DNA of 47,449 bases from Natrinema gari JCM 14663 (lineage in GTDB: Archaea > Halobacteriota > Halobacteria > Halobacteriales > Natrialbaceae): the NCBI RefSeq assembly GCF_000337175.1, contig NZ_AOIJ01000060.1, forward strand, positions 1 through 47,449, given 5' to 3'. The stretch's first letter is position 1, and the number at the start of each line of letters is the position of its first letter. Under the pieces are notes generated by a model that had not been told where the DNA came from, searched no databases, and saw only the letters and a program-made list of their open reading frames with translations. Position numbers and translations under genes: made by a program. Positions 25,849 through 35,283 of this stretch are shown one piece after another.

Positions 25849-26619
25849 TCAGGGCCGGTCGCGACCCTCGTCGTCGCTCGCGTGGCTCACTTCGATGCGC
25901 CGCGAAAGGCGAATAAGTAGCCAGAGCCCCGCCAGCGGTGCGAGGTACGTCAGCACGAAATCGATGCCACGTGACACTGGTGACGCGTCGTCATGGCCGG
26001 CCAGATACACGCGGTAGTACGTCCCGTTCTTGAGCTGGATCGTCGTTTTCGGGACATCTGTCTCGCCGTGTGCTCGAGCGTCGCCGCTCCGTGCGGCCTC
26101 GATGACGGGTGGCGACAGGTCGTCCGATGTCACGTGGCGGCTCACGGTTTCCAGCGCCTGATCGGGCTCGGTCCGCTCCAGGGACAACTCGACGCGATAC
26201 ATGCCGTCTTCCCGCTGTGCCGAACGATTGGCAACGTACGTCGGCTCGTATACGGCGTCGTCGATCCGGACGTATCGGTAGCGTTCGTCGATGGGGAGCT
26301 GCGTGTCGCCCGGATTGCTGGCGTGGACTCCCGTGGGGACAGTCGTGTTCTCGAGAACGACGCGCTCGAGTGCGCAGGGACGGACCTCCCAGGAGTCCGA
26401 ACAGGCGATTTCGTCGCTGATGGGGCCGGAGATCGAGTCGGTCGCCGTTGCGTATTCGATAGCCGTTCCGTTGGTCGTCACTTCGGCGCGCTCGTACTGA
26501 TAGACCGGGCCGCCGACCGGTAGTTGCGTGACCCAGACCGGTGCAGTGAGTAGCCCGAGCGCAACGACGACGAAACCGAGGTTACGACGGTCCGGTGTCA
26601 AGCGGCGGTCGGCGGGCAT
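25849..26619 (-). CDS. Membrane-anchored extracellular-domain protein
   Basis: A 256-residue protein of unknown role lying antisense between dapD and lysA. One membrane helix is near the N-terminus (about 15-33, GFVVVALGLLTAPVWV) and one near the C-terminus (about 222-240, FVLTYLAPLAGLWLLIRL). The roughly 185-residue domain between them is presumably outside the cell and has several N-glycosylation sequons (NGT, NTT, NRS, NGT) and two cysteines (CSDSWEVRPC) that could pair. ATG 26619 is chosen because it follows GGAGG about 10 nt upstream and a TATA-like ACTATTATT about 26-33 bp upstream. No family recognised. Confidence 0.65.
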   Translation of the reverse strand: MPADRRLTPDRRNLGFVVVALGLLTAPVWVTQLPVGGPVYQYERAEVTTNGTAIEYATATDSISGPISDEIACSDSWEVRPCALERVVLENTTVPTGVHASNPGDTQLPIDERYRYVRIDDAVYEPTYVANRSAQREDGMYRVELSLERTEPDQALETVSRHVTSDDLSPPVIEAARSGDARAHGETDVPKTTIQLKNGTYYRVYLAGHDDASPVSRGIDFVLTYLAPLAGLWLLIRLSRRIEVSHASDDEGRDRP

Positions 26620-26787
26620 CGAATCTCCCTCCTCAACACAGCACAATAATAGTTGGCTTTCCAAGGGATGCGTTGCCGACTGGATAGCGGTGTATCGTCC
26701 GCTGGTCGCCGTTCCCGGCGGCGACAGCGAACAGCAACGACGAACGAAACCCAAACGTTGAATTCTCACGGCCACGTGAGCACGATA

Positions 26788-28128
26788 ATGACTGACGTTG
26801 GGGAGTCACCACCCGTCCGCCGCCTCTCCGAGTGGGACGCGGCCGAACTGCGACCGCTCGCCGGGGAGTACGGCACGCCGCTGTACGTCCTCGACCTCGA
26901 GCGCGTTCGCCAGAATTATCGGCGGCTCGAGGCTGCCTTTCCCGACGCCGACGTTCTCTACGCGGTGAAGGCGAACGCGCTAGGCGACGTGCTGTCGACG
27001 CTGCACGAAGCGGGCGCTGGCCTCGAGTGTGCCTCCGCCGGCGAAGTACAGCGGGCGCTCGCGGCGGGTGCACCCGGCTCCGAAATTCACTACACGGCGG
27101 TTAACCCGCCCGCGGGCGACCTCGATTGGATCGTCGACGCCTGGGCGGACCACCCTGATCTGACGGTCACCGCCGGCTCCACGGACACGATCGACCGGCT
27201 GGCCGATCGGGGCTACGACGGACGCCTCTGCCTGCGCGTGAATCCGGGTATCGGCGCTGGCCACCACGAGAAGGTCGAGACGGGTGCGGCCGCGAAGTTC
27301 GGCGTCCCCGCCGAGCGCGCCGTCGACGTGCTCGTGGACGCAGCCGATCGGGGCTTCGACGTAGTGGGTATCCACGCCCACGTCGGCTCGGGCGTCTCGA
27401 GCAAGCAACGCGACGCTCACCGGGAGTTCGTCGCGCGGATGGGTGATCTCGCGCGGGATGTCGCCGGGGCCGTCGGCGGCCTCAAGTTCGTCGACATCGG
27501 CGGCGGCTTCGGCGTGCCCTATCGCGAGGACGAGACCCCGCTAGACCTCGAGTCGGTCGCGGACGCGACACGGGACGCGCTCGGCGAACTCGACGCGACG
27601 GTGACGATCGAACCCGGCCGCTACGTCGTCGCGGACGCGGGCGTGCTCCTCACGACAGTGAACACGGTCAAGGATGCCCGCGAGACGACCGTCGCCGGCG
27701 TCGACGCGGGGCTGACGACGTTGCTCCGGCCAGCGATGTACGACGCGTACCACCCGATTCGGAACCTGACTGCCGACGTGAGCGAGCGCGGCTCCTCCCG
27801 TGAACGGACTCCGCAGACCGTCGCCGGCCCCATCTGCGAGAGCGGCGACGTTTTCTGTACTGCCCGTGAACTTCCGAGAAGCGAACGCGGGGATCTCCTC
27901 GCGATCGGCAACGCGGGGGCCTACGGCTACGAGATGGCAACCCAGTACAACACCCGACCCCGACCCGCATCGGTCGTCCTCGACGACGGCGACGTGCGAC
28001 CCGCGCGCCGCCGCGAGACGATCGCCGACGTACTGCGGCCGGAACGCGAGGCGCTTCCCTCCGCGAGCGCGGATCGAAAGACCGACCACGACCGAGCGAC
28101 CGACACTGACAACGAATACGACCGATAG
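26788..28128 (+). CDS. lysA: Diaminopimelate decarboxylase
   Basis: PLP enzyme making L-lysine from meso-diaminopimelate. The 446-residue protein has the PLP lysine Lys61 in VLYAVKANALGD, the LECASAGEVQRAL motif, HAHVGSGVSS, the phosphate-binding FVDIGGGFGVPY, the EPGRYVVADAG motif and the catalytic GPICESGDVF. ATG 26788 lies 168 bp from the divergent membrane-protein gene; the in-frame stretch upstream to 26653 is that gene's promoter region and not coding. It is followed by dapF after 4 bp. Confidence 0.94.
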   Translation: MTDVGESPPVRRLSEWDAAELRPLAGEYGTPLYVLDLERVRQNYRRLEAAFPDADVLYAVKANALGDVLSTLHEAGAGLECASAGEVQRALAAGAPGSEIHYTAVNPPAGDLDWIVDAWADHPDLTVTAGSTDTIDRLADRGYDGRLCLRVNPGIGAGHHEKVETGAAAKFGVPAERAVDVLVDAADRGFDVVGIHAHVGSGVSSKQRDAHREFVARMGDLARDVAGAVGGLKFVDIGGGFGVPYREDETPLDLESVADATRDALGELDATVTIEPGRYVVADAGVLLTTVNTVKDARETTVAGVDAGLTTLLRPAMYDAYHPIRNLTADVSERGSSRERTPQTVAGPICESGDVFCTARELPRSERGDLLAIGNAGAYGYEMATQYNTRPRPASVVLDDGDVRPARRRETIADVLRPEREALPSASADRKTDHDRATDTDNEYDR

Positions 28129-28132
28129 CACG

Positions 28133-28963
28133 ATGAGTATCCCATTTCAGAAGTACCACGGCACCGGCAACGACTTTCTAATCATTCACGCGGACGAACG
28201 CGTTCCCGATCGGGGCGCGCTCGCCGAACGCGAGTGTGACCGGACCGACGGCGTCGGTGCCGACGGCATCCTCTTTCTCGCGCTCGAGGAACAGTTCAAC
28301 CCGCCACGCGTCGTGATGACGCTGGTCCAGCCCGACGGCGCGACGGCACCCATGTGCGGCAACGGCGCTCGCTGTGCCGCCGAGTGGGCGATGGATCGGA
28401 CGGGCACCGAGAGCGTGATGATCGATACCCAGGCGGGGACCCTCCGCGCCGAGCGTGACGGCGAGGCCGTCGTCGTCGAGATGACCGAACTCACGTTCGT
28501 CCCCGACGAGGTTCCGGTCGACGCCGACGAGCCGGTCCTCCGGGAGGAGATCGAGGGGCTCGAGGTCTCGGTCGTCAACACCGGCGTCCCCCACGCGGTG
28601 AGCTTCGTCGACGACGTCGACGACATCGATCTCGAGGAAATCGCGCCGCCGGTTCGCTACGCCGATGTCTTCCCGAAGGGGACGAACGTCTGCGTGGCCA
28701 GCCCGGACGGCTCGGGCGGGTTCCGCCAGCGAACCTACGAGCGCGGCGTCGAGGGCGAGACCGACTCCTGTGGCACTGGCGCGGTCGCCATCGCCGTCAC
28801 GGCGCGTCGTCTCGGACTGACGGACGCCGATCCGGTCGCCGTCAGCCCGCCGGGCGGCGACCTTCAGGTGAGCTTCAACGACCGCGGGCGACCGACGCTC
28901 GCCGGCCCCGTCGAACACGAGTTCGACGGCGAAGTGGCCGTCGAATCCCCGGCCGAGCCGTGA
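28133..28963 (+). CDS. dapF: Diaminopimelate epimerase
   Basis: Cofactor-free epimerase converting LL- to meso-diaminopimelate. The 276-residue protein starts IPFQKYHGTGNDFLIIHA and has the two catalytic cysteines, Cys75 in APMCGNGARC and Cys213 in TDSCGTGAVAIA. Length is standard. ATG 28133 comes 4 bp after the lysA stop. The stop overlaps the GTG start of dapE, so lysA-dapF-dapE read as one unit. The frame is also open upstream within lysA, but that part is a shadow. Confidence 0.95.
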   Translation: MSIPFQKYHGTGNDFLIIHADERVPDRGALAERECDRTDGVGADGILFLALEEQFNPPRVVMTLVQPDGATAPMCGNGARCAAEWAMDRTGTESVMIDTQAGTLRAERDGEAVVVEMTELTFVPDEVPVDADEPVLREEIEGLEVSVVNTGVPHAVSFVDDVDDIDLEEIAPPVRYADVFPKGTNVCVASPDGSGGFRQRTYERGVEGETDSCGTGAVAIAVTARRLGLTDADPVAVSPPGGDLQVSFNDRGRPTLAGPVEHEFDGEVAVESPAEP

Positions 28964-30153
28964 CGGACGCTGATGCAGCCACCGAGGCCGGGGGCACCGA
29001 CGCGTTCGATCCGATCGCCTTCCTCGAGACCGCGGTCCAGCACCCCTCCCACGAGAACGTCGACCCGATGCGAGAGCTCCTCTGCGAGACGCTCGCCGAC
29101 CAGGGGATCGAGCCCCGCGTCGACGAGGCCGGGACCGTCCTGGCGAGCCGCGGCCGATCGATCGAGGACGCCGAGACCCACGTCGTTTTGAACACCCACA
29201 TCGATACGGTCTCGCCACACGTTCCCTTCGACCGCGATGCGGACGCTCCGGAAGCCGACGGTGCCCCGGTCGTTCGCGGCCGCGGCTCCTGTGACGCGAA
29301 GGGGCCGCTCGCAGCGCTGCTCTCGGCATTCGTCGCGGTCGAACCGACCGACGGCCGCGTCACGCTCGCGGTCACGCCCGACGAGGAGGTCCTTTCGACG
29401 GGGGCCCACGCGCTCGTCTCGAGCGACGACCCGCCCACACGGGACGCCGACGCGGTGATCGTCGGCGAACCCACCGACCTCGATGTCTGTACGGCCGCGA
29501 AGGGACGGTTTCAGGGGACGATCCACCTGTCGGGGGCGAACGCCCACGCCGCCGAACCTGAGACTGGGACGAACGCCGTCGCCGCTCTCGAGCCGGTGCT
29601 CGAGGCGATCCGGACGTTCGGCGAGCGCGCCGACGCGCCGCCGGCCCACCCGCAACTCGGCGCGGCGACGCTGACCCCGACCGTCGTCGAGGGCGGCGAG
29701 GCGACGAATCAGGTGCCGGCCGACACCGCGTTGACCGTCGACCGCCGGAGCGTCCCCCCGGAGACGGCCGACGACTTCCACGAGGCGCTGACCGCGCACC
29801 TGCGGGCCGCCGTTCCCGACGACGTCGGCCTCGCGTTCCGGTTTACCGACCGGCCGACGCCGTTCCTCGAGGCCTGGGAGACCGACCCTGACGCGGCGGT
29901 CGTCGACGTCCTCGCGGATGCCTCCGGCGGCGCGGTGCGTCCGTTCACCGCGGCGACAGAGGCCTCCTACTTCGCGTCCGCGGCCCCGACGGTCGTCTTC
30001 GGCCCCGGCGTTCTCGCCGACGACGAGGGAGCCGTCGCACACGCCCCACGTGAGTACGTCCGCGTCGATGCCGTCCGCGAAGCGGCGCGGGCGCTCGAGG
30101 CGACGGTGGCCGAACTGCTCGGGGAGCGGTCCCCGCCTGGCCGTCGCAGTTAA
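28960..30153 (+). CDS. dapE: Succinyl-diaminopimelate desuccinylase-like M20 peptidase
   Basis: Zinc hydrolase removing succinate from N-succinyl-diaminopimelate. The 397-residue protein has the M20 ligands in LNTHIDTVSPH, GRGSCDAKGPLAAL and the catalytic pair Glu-Glu in VTPDEEVLSTGAH, with the lid domain around GRFQGTIHLSGANAHA. The GTG start at 28960 overlaps the dapF stop as GTGA. The annotation as DapE rests on the operon: with dapA, B, D, lysA and dapF it completes the succinylase route except for the aminotransferase, which ArgD-type enzymes could supply from elsewhere. Without that context, a general M20 peptidase would be possible. Confidence 0.87.
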   Translation: MTDADAATEAGGTDAFDPIAFLETAVQHPSHENVDPMRELLCETLADQGIEPRVDEAGTVLASRGRSIEDAETHVVLNTHIDTVSPHVPFDRDADAPEADGAPVVRGRGSCDAKGPLAALLSAFVAVEPTDGRVTLAVTPDEEVLSTGAHALVSSDDPPTRDADAVIVGEPTDLDVCTAAKGRFQGTIHLSGANAHAAEPETGTNAVAALEPVLEAIRTFGERADAPPAHPQLGAATLTPTVVEGGEATNQVPADTALTVDRRSVPPETADDFHEALTAHLRAAVPDDVGLAFRFTDRPTPFLEAWETDPDAAVVDVLADASGGAVRPFTAATEASYFASAAPTVVFGPGVLADDEGAVAHAPREYVRVDAVREAARALEATVAELLGERSPPGRRS

Positions 30154-30245
30154 TACTCGCTCCGGCTCGTATCCGTCACAGCCACGCTCCAGATACCGCC
30201 GAGCAGCCGTCCGTCCCGGCACGGTCCCCGGCAGATCGACCGCAC

Positions 30246-30251
30246 TTTTTT
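30246..30251 (+). terminator. T-run after dapE
   Basis: A run of six T (CGCACTTTTTTACCGG) lies about 95 bp past the dapE stop and 30 bp before the next gene. Archaeal RNA polymerase terminates at such oligo-T tracts, so it may end the lysA-dapF-dapE transcript; it could also be part of the next promoter. Confidence 0.35.
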
Positions 30252-30281
30252 ACCGGTCTTCCACCTGTCTCGAGACGAACC

Positions 30282-31184
30282 GTGGTCCCCACCATCGCCG
30301 CACTCTCCGTTCCGGTACGTACTGGCACCCCGACGCCGGCGAGCGCGTCGACCGCGCTCGTCGGATCGGCGCTCTCGCAAGCGGCGTCGGTAACGCTCGC
30401 CTGGATGGTGATCACCGTCGTCGCCGCGGCCGTCCTGTTGCTCGGGGCACCGAAAGCGATGCGCGGACTTCGTGATGACCTCGTTGCCGAGCCGGACACG
30501 ACGTTCGCTGTCGGATTTCTCGCCTTCTTCGGCGTGCTCGTCTGTTCCGGACTACCGCTGTTCGTCGGCACGTCACTCAAGCACTCGGGGCTGATCGCGG
30601 TCGGCCTGCTCGTGGCCACGCCAGGACTGCTCGCATGTATCGCGTTGCTGATCGGCGGCGGCTGCGTCGGCACCGTCGCCGTCGGCGATCGGCTCGGCGA
30701 CCGGCTCGGATCGGAAGCGCCGTCAGCGTGGCGGGCGCTCGGACTCGGACTCCTCGCACTCGGCGGCAGCCAGCTCGTCCCGATTGCCGGCACGATCGTG
30801 ACGATTGCGGTGGCGAGCGTCGGCAGCGGTGCGATCGTCAATCGCGGGACCGAAGCGTGGCGCGGCGAGCCGTTGCTCGGGGCGTCGACCGACGCTCGCA
30901 CCGATCGTCGGGCGGCTCGGTCGGTAGCGCCGTCGGAACGGGACCGATCGGAACGGCGTGCCTCGAGCGACCCCACCGACAGCGGCGAAAACGCGGACCC
31001 GATCCCGGCCGTGTCCGGGACTCGATCGACTGGAAAAGCCGACCGCCGCGGCGACGCGGCGTGGGGGCTCGAGGACGGTGAGCCGGATCTCGAGACCGGC
31101 ACTCGAGGGGCAGACGAGCGTCGTGGCACTGATGCGGTGTCGCGGGACGATCGTGGCGGCGAGCGCCGGGATGACGCGAACTGA
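30282..31184 (+). CDS. Conserved haloarchaeal membrane protein
   Basis: A 300-residue protein with about five hydrophobic segments between residues 30 and 190 (for example VTLAWMVITVVAAAVLLLG, VGFLAFFGVLVCSGLPLFV, GLIAVGLLVATPGLLACIAL and LGLGLLALGGSQLVPIAGTI). The 100-residue C-terminal tail is polar, disordered and rich in Arg, Asp and Ser. The GTG start at 30282 is the first start with good coding character. The pattern resembles the membrane part found after polymer-forming (bactofilin-like) domains in haloarchaea, but that domain is absent here. Function unknown. Confidence 0.65.
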   Translation: MVPTIAALSVPVRTGTPTPASASTALVGSALSQAASVTLAWMVITVVAAAVLLLGAPKAMRGLRDDLVAEPDTTFAVGFLAFFGVLVCSGLPLFVGTSLKHSGLIAVGLLVATPGLLACIALLIGGGCVGTVAVGDRLGDRLGSEAPSAWRALGLGLLALGGSQLVPIAGTIVTIAVASVGSGAIVNRGTEAWRGEPLLGASTDARTDRRAARSVAPSERDRSERRASSDPTDSGENADPIPAVSGTRSTGKADRRGDAAWGLEDGEPDLETGTRGADERRGTDAVSRDDRGGERRDDAN

Positions 31185-31234
31185 TCGATCGACGGCGGTG
31201 CGGCCACGCGTTTTCCGCCTCGCCGAAGGATCGG

Positions 31235-32065
31235 TCACGCGTAGGTCAGATAGTTCGTGAGATAGACGGTCGCGTTGAAACAGCCGTGGACTAGCGCGGG
31301 GACGAGCAGCGTCCCGCTGCATTCGTAGAGGACCCCGAAGTACAGTCCCAGCGTCGTTACCGTCCCGAGGCTGACGACGACTGCGCTGGGTTCCGACCCC
31401 ATGTAGACGGGTAGGTGGACCGCCCCGAAGACGAGCCCGGTCAACACCACTGCGACCGCCGTCGGGAACGTCTCTCTGAGCCGCGACTGGAGGACGCCCC
31501 GAAACAGGAGTTCCTCGCCGGGCCCCGTCAACAGGAGCGCGAGCGGAATCCCGAGGAGGAACAGGGCCGGATACTCCCGGCCGGCCTCGATCCCGGAGTG
31601 GGTCGTCCCCTCGCTGCCGCCGAGCGGTTCGATCAGGTCGACGACCTGCTGATAGCCGACGACCGCAACGAACGCGCCGACGAGGCCGACGACCACCCAG
31701 CCGAGATCCCAGCGGGTTGGCCGTCGGAGCCGGAGGAAGTCGACGATGAACGCCCGATCGAACCCGCGCCGGCGGACGATCAGATACGACACGGCGGTTC
31801 CGCCGGCCCCGACGACGTTGAACGCCACCGAGAGCCCGATCTCGTCGACCGTTTCCGTGCTGTACCCCAGGGCGGAGAGGTGACCGACCGTACCGATCCC
31901 CGCGGCCGTCCCGCTGAGATAGCCCAGCAACCCGACTGCGAGACAGACGGTGATCGCTCGGCCACCGCGCTTGACCCGTGACCCGATCCGCCGACGCCGT
32001 TGGCTCGAGGACACACGATCACGTTGCCGGGAGACACAAAAATAGGTACTGACACGTCGGGGCAC
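31235..32065 (-). CDS. CPBP family intramembrane metalloprotease
   Basis: A 276-residue membrane protein of the CAAX protease / bacteriocin-processing family. The motifs are the double Glu in GEELLFRGVLQSRL and the His in VFGAVHLPVYMG, set among about eight membrane segments. It is 23 bp downstream of purB on the same strand and may share its transcript. The start is uncertain: GTG 32065 gives an Arg-rich tail of about 35 residues before the first helix; internal GTG codons (for example 32035) would shorten it. The substrate is unknown. Confidence 0.8.
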   Translation of the reverse strand: MPRRVSTYFCVSRQRDRVSSSQRRRRIGSRVKRGGRAITVCLAVGLLGYLSGTAAGIGTVGHLSALGYSTETVDEIGLSVAFNVVGAGGTAVSYLIVRRRGFDRAFIVDFLRLRRPTRWDLGWVVVGLVGAFVAVVGYQQVVDLIEPLGGSEGTTHSGIEAGREYPALFLLGIPLALLLTGPGEELLFRGVLQSRLRETFPTAVAVVLTGLVFGAVHLPVYMGSEPSAVVVSLGTVTTLGLYFGVLYECSGTLLVPALVHGCFNATVYLTNYLTYA

Positions 32066-32088
32066 CGGCGATCGCCGTCGCGGCGATC

Positions 32089-33474
32089 CTACTCGAGGTC
32101 GTCGACTAACTCGCTCGCGACGCCGGTGTAGTCCGCCGGCGTCAGCGCGTGTAACTCCTCGCGAACGTCCTCGTCGACGTCCAGTTCGTCGAACATATCG
32201 CGGAAGTCCGCGAGCGTCACGTCTTTGCCGCGAGTCACTGCCTTGACGCGCTCGTAGGCGTCTGCCTGTCCCTCGCGCCGGAGGATGGTCTGGACCGCCT
32301 CGCCGATGATCTCGGGCGTGTCCGCGAGGTCGTCGCGCATGACCTGCTCGTTGGGGACGACTTTCGAGAGGCCCGCAGCGGTCTTGCTGTAGCCGATCAG
32401 GCAGTGGGCGAAGGCCCCGCCGATGTTGCGCTTGACCGTCGAGTCCGAGAGGTCACGCTGGAGCCGGGAGGTGGTGACATAGTCCGCCAGGAAGGTCAGA
32501 TCGGCGTTCGCTTTCGAGAGGTTCCCCTCGCTGTTCTCGAAGTCGATCGGGTTGACCTTGTGGGGCATCGTCGACGACCCCGTTTCGCCCTCGACGGCCT
32601 CCTGCCCGAGGTAGCGATCGGAGACGTAGAGCCACATATCGAGATCGAGGTCGAGCAGTACGTCGTTCGCGCCGCGGACAGCGTCGAACAGCGCCGCCAG
32701 ATCGTCACAGGGGTTGACCTGCGTGGTGAGGGACTCGAACTCGAGGCCCAGACCCGTGACGAAGTCCGCTGCGAACGCCTGCCAGTCAACGTCGGGATAG
32801 GCCGCGACGTGGGCCGCGTACGTGCCAGACGCGCCGCCGAGTTTCCCACGCAGGTCGTCGGTCGCCTGCCGGATGCGACCGGTCGCCCGACCCAGTCGCG
32901 CGGCGTAGACGGCCATCTCCTTGCCGAAGGTAGTCGGCGTGGCGGGCTGGCCATGGGTGCGCGCGAGCATCGGGAGCGCGCGGTAGTCACGTGCCATGTC
33001 GGCAAGGGTGTCTCGAACGTCGTACAGCTGTGGCAAAAGCACCTCGTTGACGGCGTCGCGGACGAGCAGCCGGTGGGCGAGGTTGTTCACGTCCTCGCTC
33101 GTCAGCCCGAAGTGGATCCACGGCGAGGCGTCGCTGTCGTCGGGGAGTCGGTGCCGGACGAAGTACTCGACGGCCTTGACGTCGTGGTTCGTCGCCTCGA
33201 ACTCGGCGTGGCCCTCCGTCTCGAGTTTCTTGATCAGCTGGGCGTCCTCCTCGGCGAAGTGCTGGTAGAGCCCTCGCAGGTGGTTCCGATCGTCGAGATC
33301 GAGTTCCAGCGGCGTCGCCTCGAGTTCCGCCAGCGCGATCAGGTACTCGACTTCGACGCGAACGCGGGCGCGCATGAGCGCAGCCTCGCTCGCGTACGGC
33401 GACAGCGGTGCGGTCCGGCCGTCGTACCGGCCGTCCAGCGGCGAGACGGCGTACAGGGCGTCGGTCTCGGTCAT
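32089..33474 (-). CDS. purB: Adenylosuccinate lyase
   Basis: Catalyses two fumarate-releasing steps of purine synthesis (SAICAR to AICAR, adenylosuccinate to AMP). The 461-residue protein of the fumarase/aspartase superfamily begins TDALYAVSPLDGRYDGRTAP and has ATNHDVKAVEYFVR, FGLTSEDVNNLAHRL, the catalytic-His region LARTHGQPATPTTFGKEMA and the signature GSSTMPHKVNPIDFENSEGN. ATG 33474 matches the family N-terminus; the nine codons before it do not. It is divergent from the purN-purH fusion gene, a logical pairing for purine synthesis. Confidence 0.95.
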   Translation of the reverse strand: MTETDALYAVSPLDGRYDGRTAPLSPYASEAALMRARVRVEVEYLIALAELEATPLELDLDDRNHLRGLYQHFAEEDAQLIKKLETEGHAEFEATNHDVKAVEYFVRHRLPDDSDASPWIHFGLTSEDVNNLAHRLLVRDAVNEVLLPQLYDVRDTLADMARDYRALPMLARTHGQPATPTTFGKEMAVYAARLGRATGRIRQATDDLRGKLGGASGTYAAHVAAYPDVDWQAFAADFVTGLGLEFESLTTQVNPCDDLAALFDAVRGANDVLLDLDLDMWLYVSDRYLGQEAVEGETGSSTMPHKVNPIDFENSEGNLSKANADLTFLADYVTTSRLQRDLSDSTVKRNIGGAFAHCLIGYSKTAAGLSKVVPNEQVMRDDLADTPEIIGEAVQTILRREGQADAYERVKAVTRGKDVTLADFRDMFDELDVDEDVREELHALTPADYTGVASELVDDLE

Positions 33475-33592
33475 ACTTGCCGTTGGTCCGGGCCGTCGCA
33501 AAAGCGTATCGATACCGTGACCCGTCCGAGACCACGAGCGTGCATACCTTTTCGATCCCGGTAGCTAATTCGACCGTAATAATACATGGATG

Positions 33593-33602
33593 TGTATATA
33601 TC
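33593..33602 (+). promoter_or_regulatory. Candidate TATA box of purNH
   Basis: GTGTATATAT in the divergent purB-purNH gap lies about 50-59 bp upstream of the purNH ATG at 33652. It would give a leader of about 20-25 nt. Confidence 0.45.
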
Positions 33603-33651
33603 GGCGCTCGAGACCGCAACCACTTTGCCGCTCGCGGGTGCGGACTAGACC

Positions 33652-35283
33652 ATGACGCGAATCGCCGGGATGGCCGGCAACCGAGGGCGCAACCTGTTGA
33701 ACATCGCCGACCGCGAACCGGGCGGAGCCGAGTTCGCCGTCGTTCTGACGACCGACCCGGACGCGCCGGTGCTCGAGGCCGCCGCCGAGCGCGACATCCC
33801 GACCGAGGTCGTCCCGCTCGGAGACGAACTGAGCCGCCGCGAGCACGAGGAGGCGGTACTCGAGGCGCTCAGCGACTACGAGTTCGACCTCGTCTGTCTG
33901 GACGGCTACATGCGAATCCTCTCGAATACCTTCCTCGACGAGGTGCCGACGACGCTGAACGTCCATCCCGCCCTGTTGCCGTCGTTCCCCGGCATGGACG
34001 CCTGGAGCGACGCGCTCGAGGCGGGCGTCTCGGTGACGGGGTGTACGGTCCACGTGGTCACGGATGCGACCGACGAGGACGGGGCGGTCGTCGAGGAAAA
34101 GGTCGACGCCGGGCCGATCGTCACGCAGGAGCCGATCCCGGTCTACGAGGGCGACGACGAGGACACCCTCAAAGAGCGCGTCCTCTACGAGGGCGAGTTC
34201 CGCGCCTACCCGCGGGCGGTCAAGTGGGTCGCCGAGAGCGCGGTGGACATCGACCTCGAGGCGGGCGAAGTGACGGTCGACGCCGATACCCCGACCGCGC
34301 CGGATTCGGCGGGGCTGCCCACCCGCCGACTCGTTTCGGACGACCGCGCCGACGAACTCCGCTACGGCGAGAACCCCCATCAGGACGCTGCGGTCTACGC
34401 CGACTACACCTGTGACGAGGCCAGCGTCGTCCACGCCGACCAGTTGAACGAGGGCGCGAAGGCGCTGTCGTACAACAACTACAACGACGCCGACGGCGCG
34501 CTCAACCTGATCAAGGAGTTCGACGAGCCCGCCGCGGCGGTCATCAAACACACCAACCCGGCGGGCTGTGCGACCGCCGATTCGCTCGCCGACGCCTACG
34601 AGAAGGCCCTCTCGACGGACCCGATGAGCGCCTTCGGCGGTATCGTCGCGCTGAACCGCGAGTGCGATGCCGCGACCGCCGAGCAGATCATCGACTCGTT
34701 CAAGGAGGTCGTCGTCGCACCCGGCTACACCGACGCCGCCCTCGAGGTCCTCTTCGAGAAGGATAACCTCCGCGTCCTCGACGTGGGCGAAGTGGGTGAA
34801 CGGACGGAGCGCTTTACCGAAAAACCGCTCGTCGGCGGGCGACTCGTCCAGGAGCGCGACCTGCAGTCGATCTCGGCCGCCGACCTCGAGATCGTCACCG
34901 AGCGCGAGCCGACCGACGCTGAACTCGAGACGATGGTCTTCGCGTGGCAGACCCTGAAACACGTCAAGTCCAACGGGATCTGCTTTGCGGACGGCACGGA
35001 GACGGTCGGCATCGGCATGGGGCAGGTCTCCCGCGTCGACGCGGTTCGGCTGGCGGCGATGAAAGCCGACGAGCACGCCGAGGGCAAGGACGCCGAGGGC
35101 GCGGTCATGGCCTCGGACGCCTTTTTCCCGTTCCCGGACGGGATCGAGGCGGCCGCCGAGGCGGGCATCGAAGCGGTGATCCAACCGGGTGGCTCGGTCA
35201 ACGACGAGGACGTGATCGAGGCCGCGGACGAACACGGCATGGCGATGGCGTTTACCGGCCAGCGGTCGTTCAGGCACGATTAG
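33652..35283 (+). CDS. purH: PurN-PurH fusion: GAR and AICAR formyltransferase
   Basis: A 543-residue bifunctional enzyme with two formyl-transfer steps of purine synthesis. Residues 1 to about 205 are a PurN-type glycinamide ribonucleotide formyltransferase, with LNVHPALLPSFPG (Asn103, His105) and a DEDGAVV motif (Asp143). Residues about 225-543 are the AICAR formyltransferase half of PurH, with LRYGENPHQDAAVY, the Lys-His pair in VIKHTNPAGCATA and IQPGGSVNDEDVIEAAD. The usual N-terminal IMP cyclohydrolase domain of PurH is absent, so another enzyme (such as PurO) must close the ring. The TAG stop at 35281 is followed by a displaced second copy of the gene's last codons. Confidence 0.92.
   Translation: MTRIAGMAGNRGRNLLNIADREPGGAEFAVVLTTDPDAPVLEAAAERDIPTEVVPLGDELSRREHEEAVLEALSDYEFDLVCLDGYMRILSNTFLDEVPTTLNVHPALLPSFPGMDAWSDALEAGVSVTGCTVHVVTDATDEDGAVVEEKVDAGPIVTQEPIPVYEGDDEDTLKERVLYEGEFRAYPRAVKWVAESAVDIDLEAGEVTVDADTPTAPDSAGLPTRRLVSDDRADELRYGENPHQDAAVYADYTCDEASVVHADQLNEGAKALSYNNYNDADGALNLIKEFDEPAAAVIKHTNPAGCATADSLADAYEKALSTDPMSAFGGIVALNRECDAATAEQIIDSFKEVVVAPGYTDAALEVLFEKDNLRVLDVGEVGERTERFTEKPLVGGRLVQERDLQSISAADLEIVTEREPTDAELETMVFAWQTLKHVKSNGICFADGTETVGIGMGQVSRVDAVRLAAMKADEHAEGKDAEGAVMASDAFFPFPDGIEAAAEAGIEAVIQPGGSVNDEDVIEAADEHGMAMAFTGQRSFRHD

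Noticed and set aside
33585-33600. GATGTGTATA near the purB-purNH gap, resembling the Nextera end
   Set aside because: Only ten bases match and the adapter does not continue; it is part of an AT-rich promoter, so a chimeric join is not supported.
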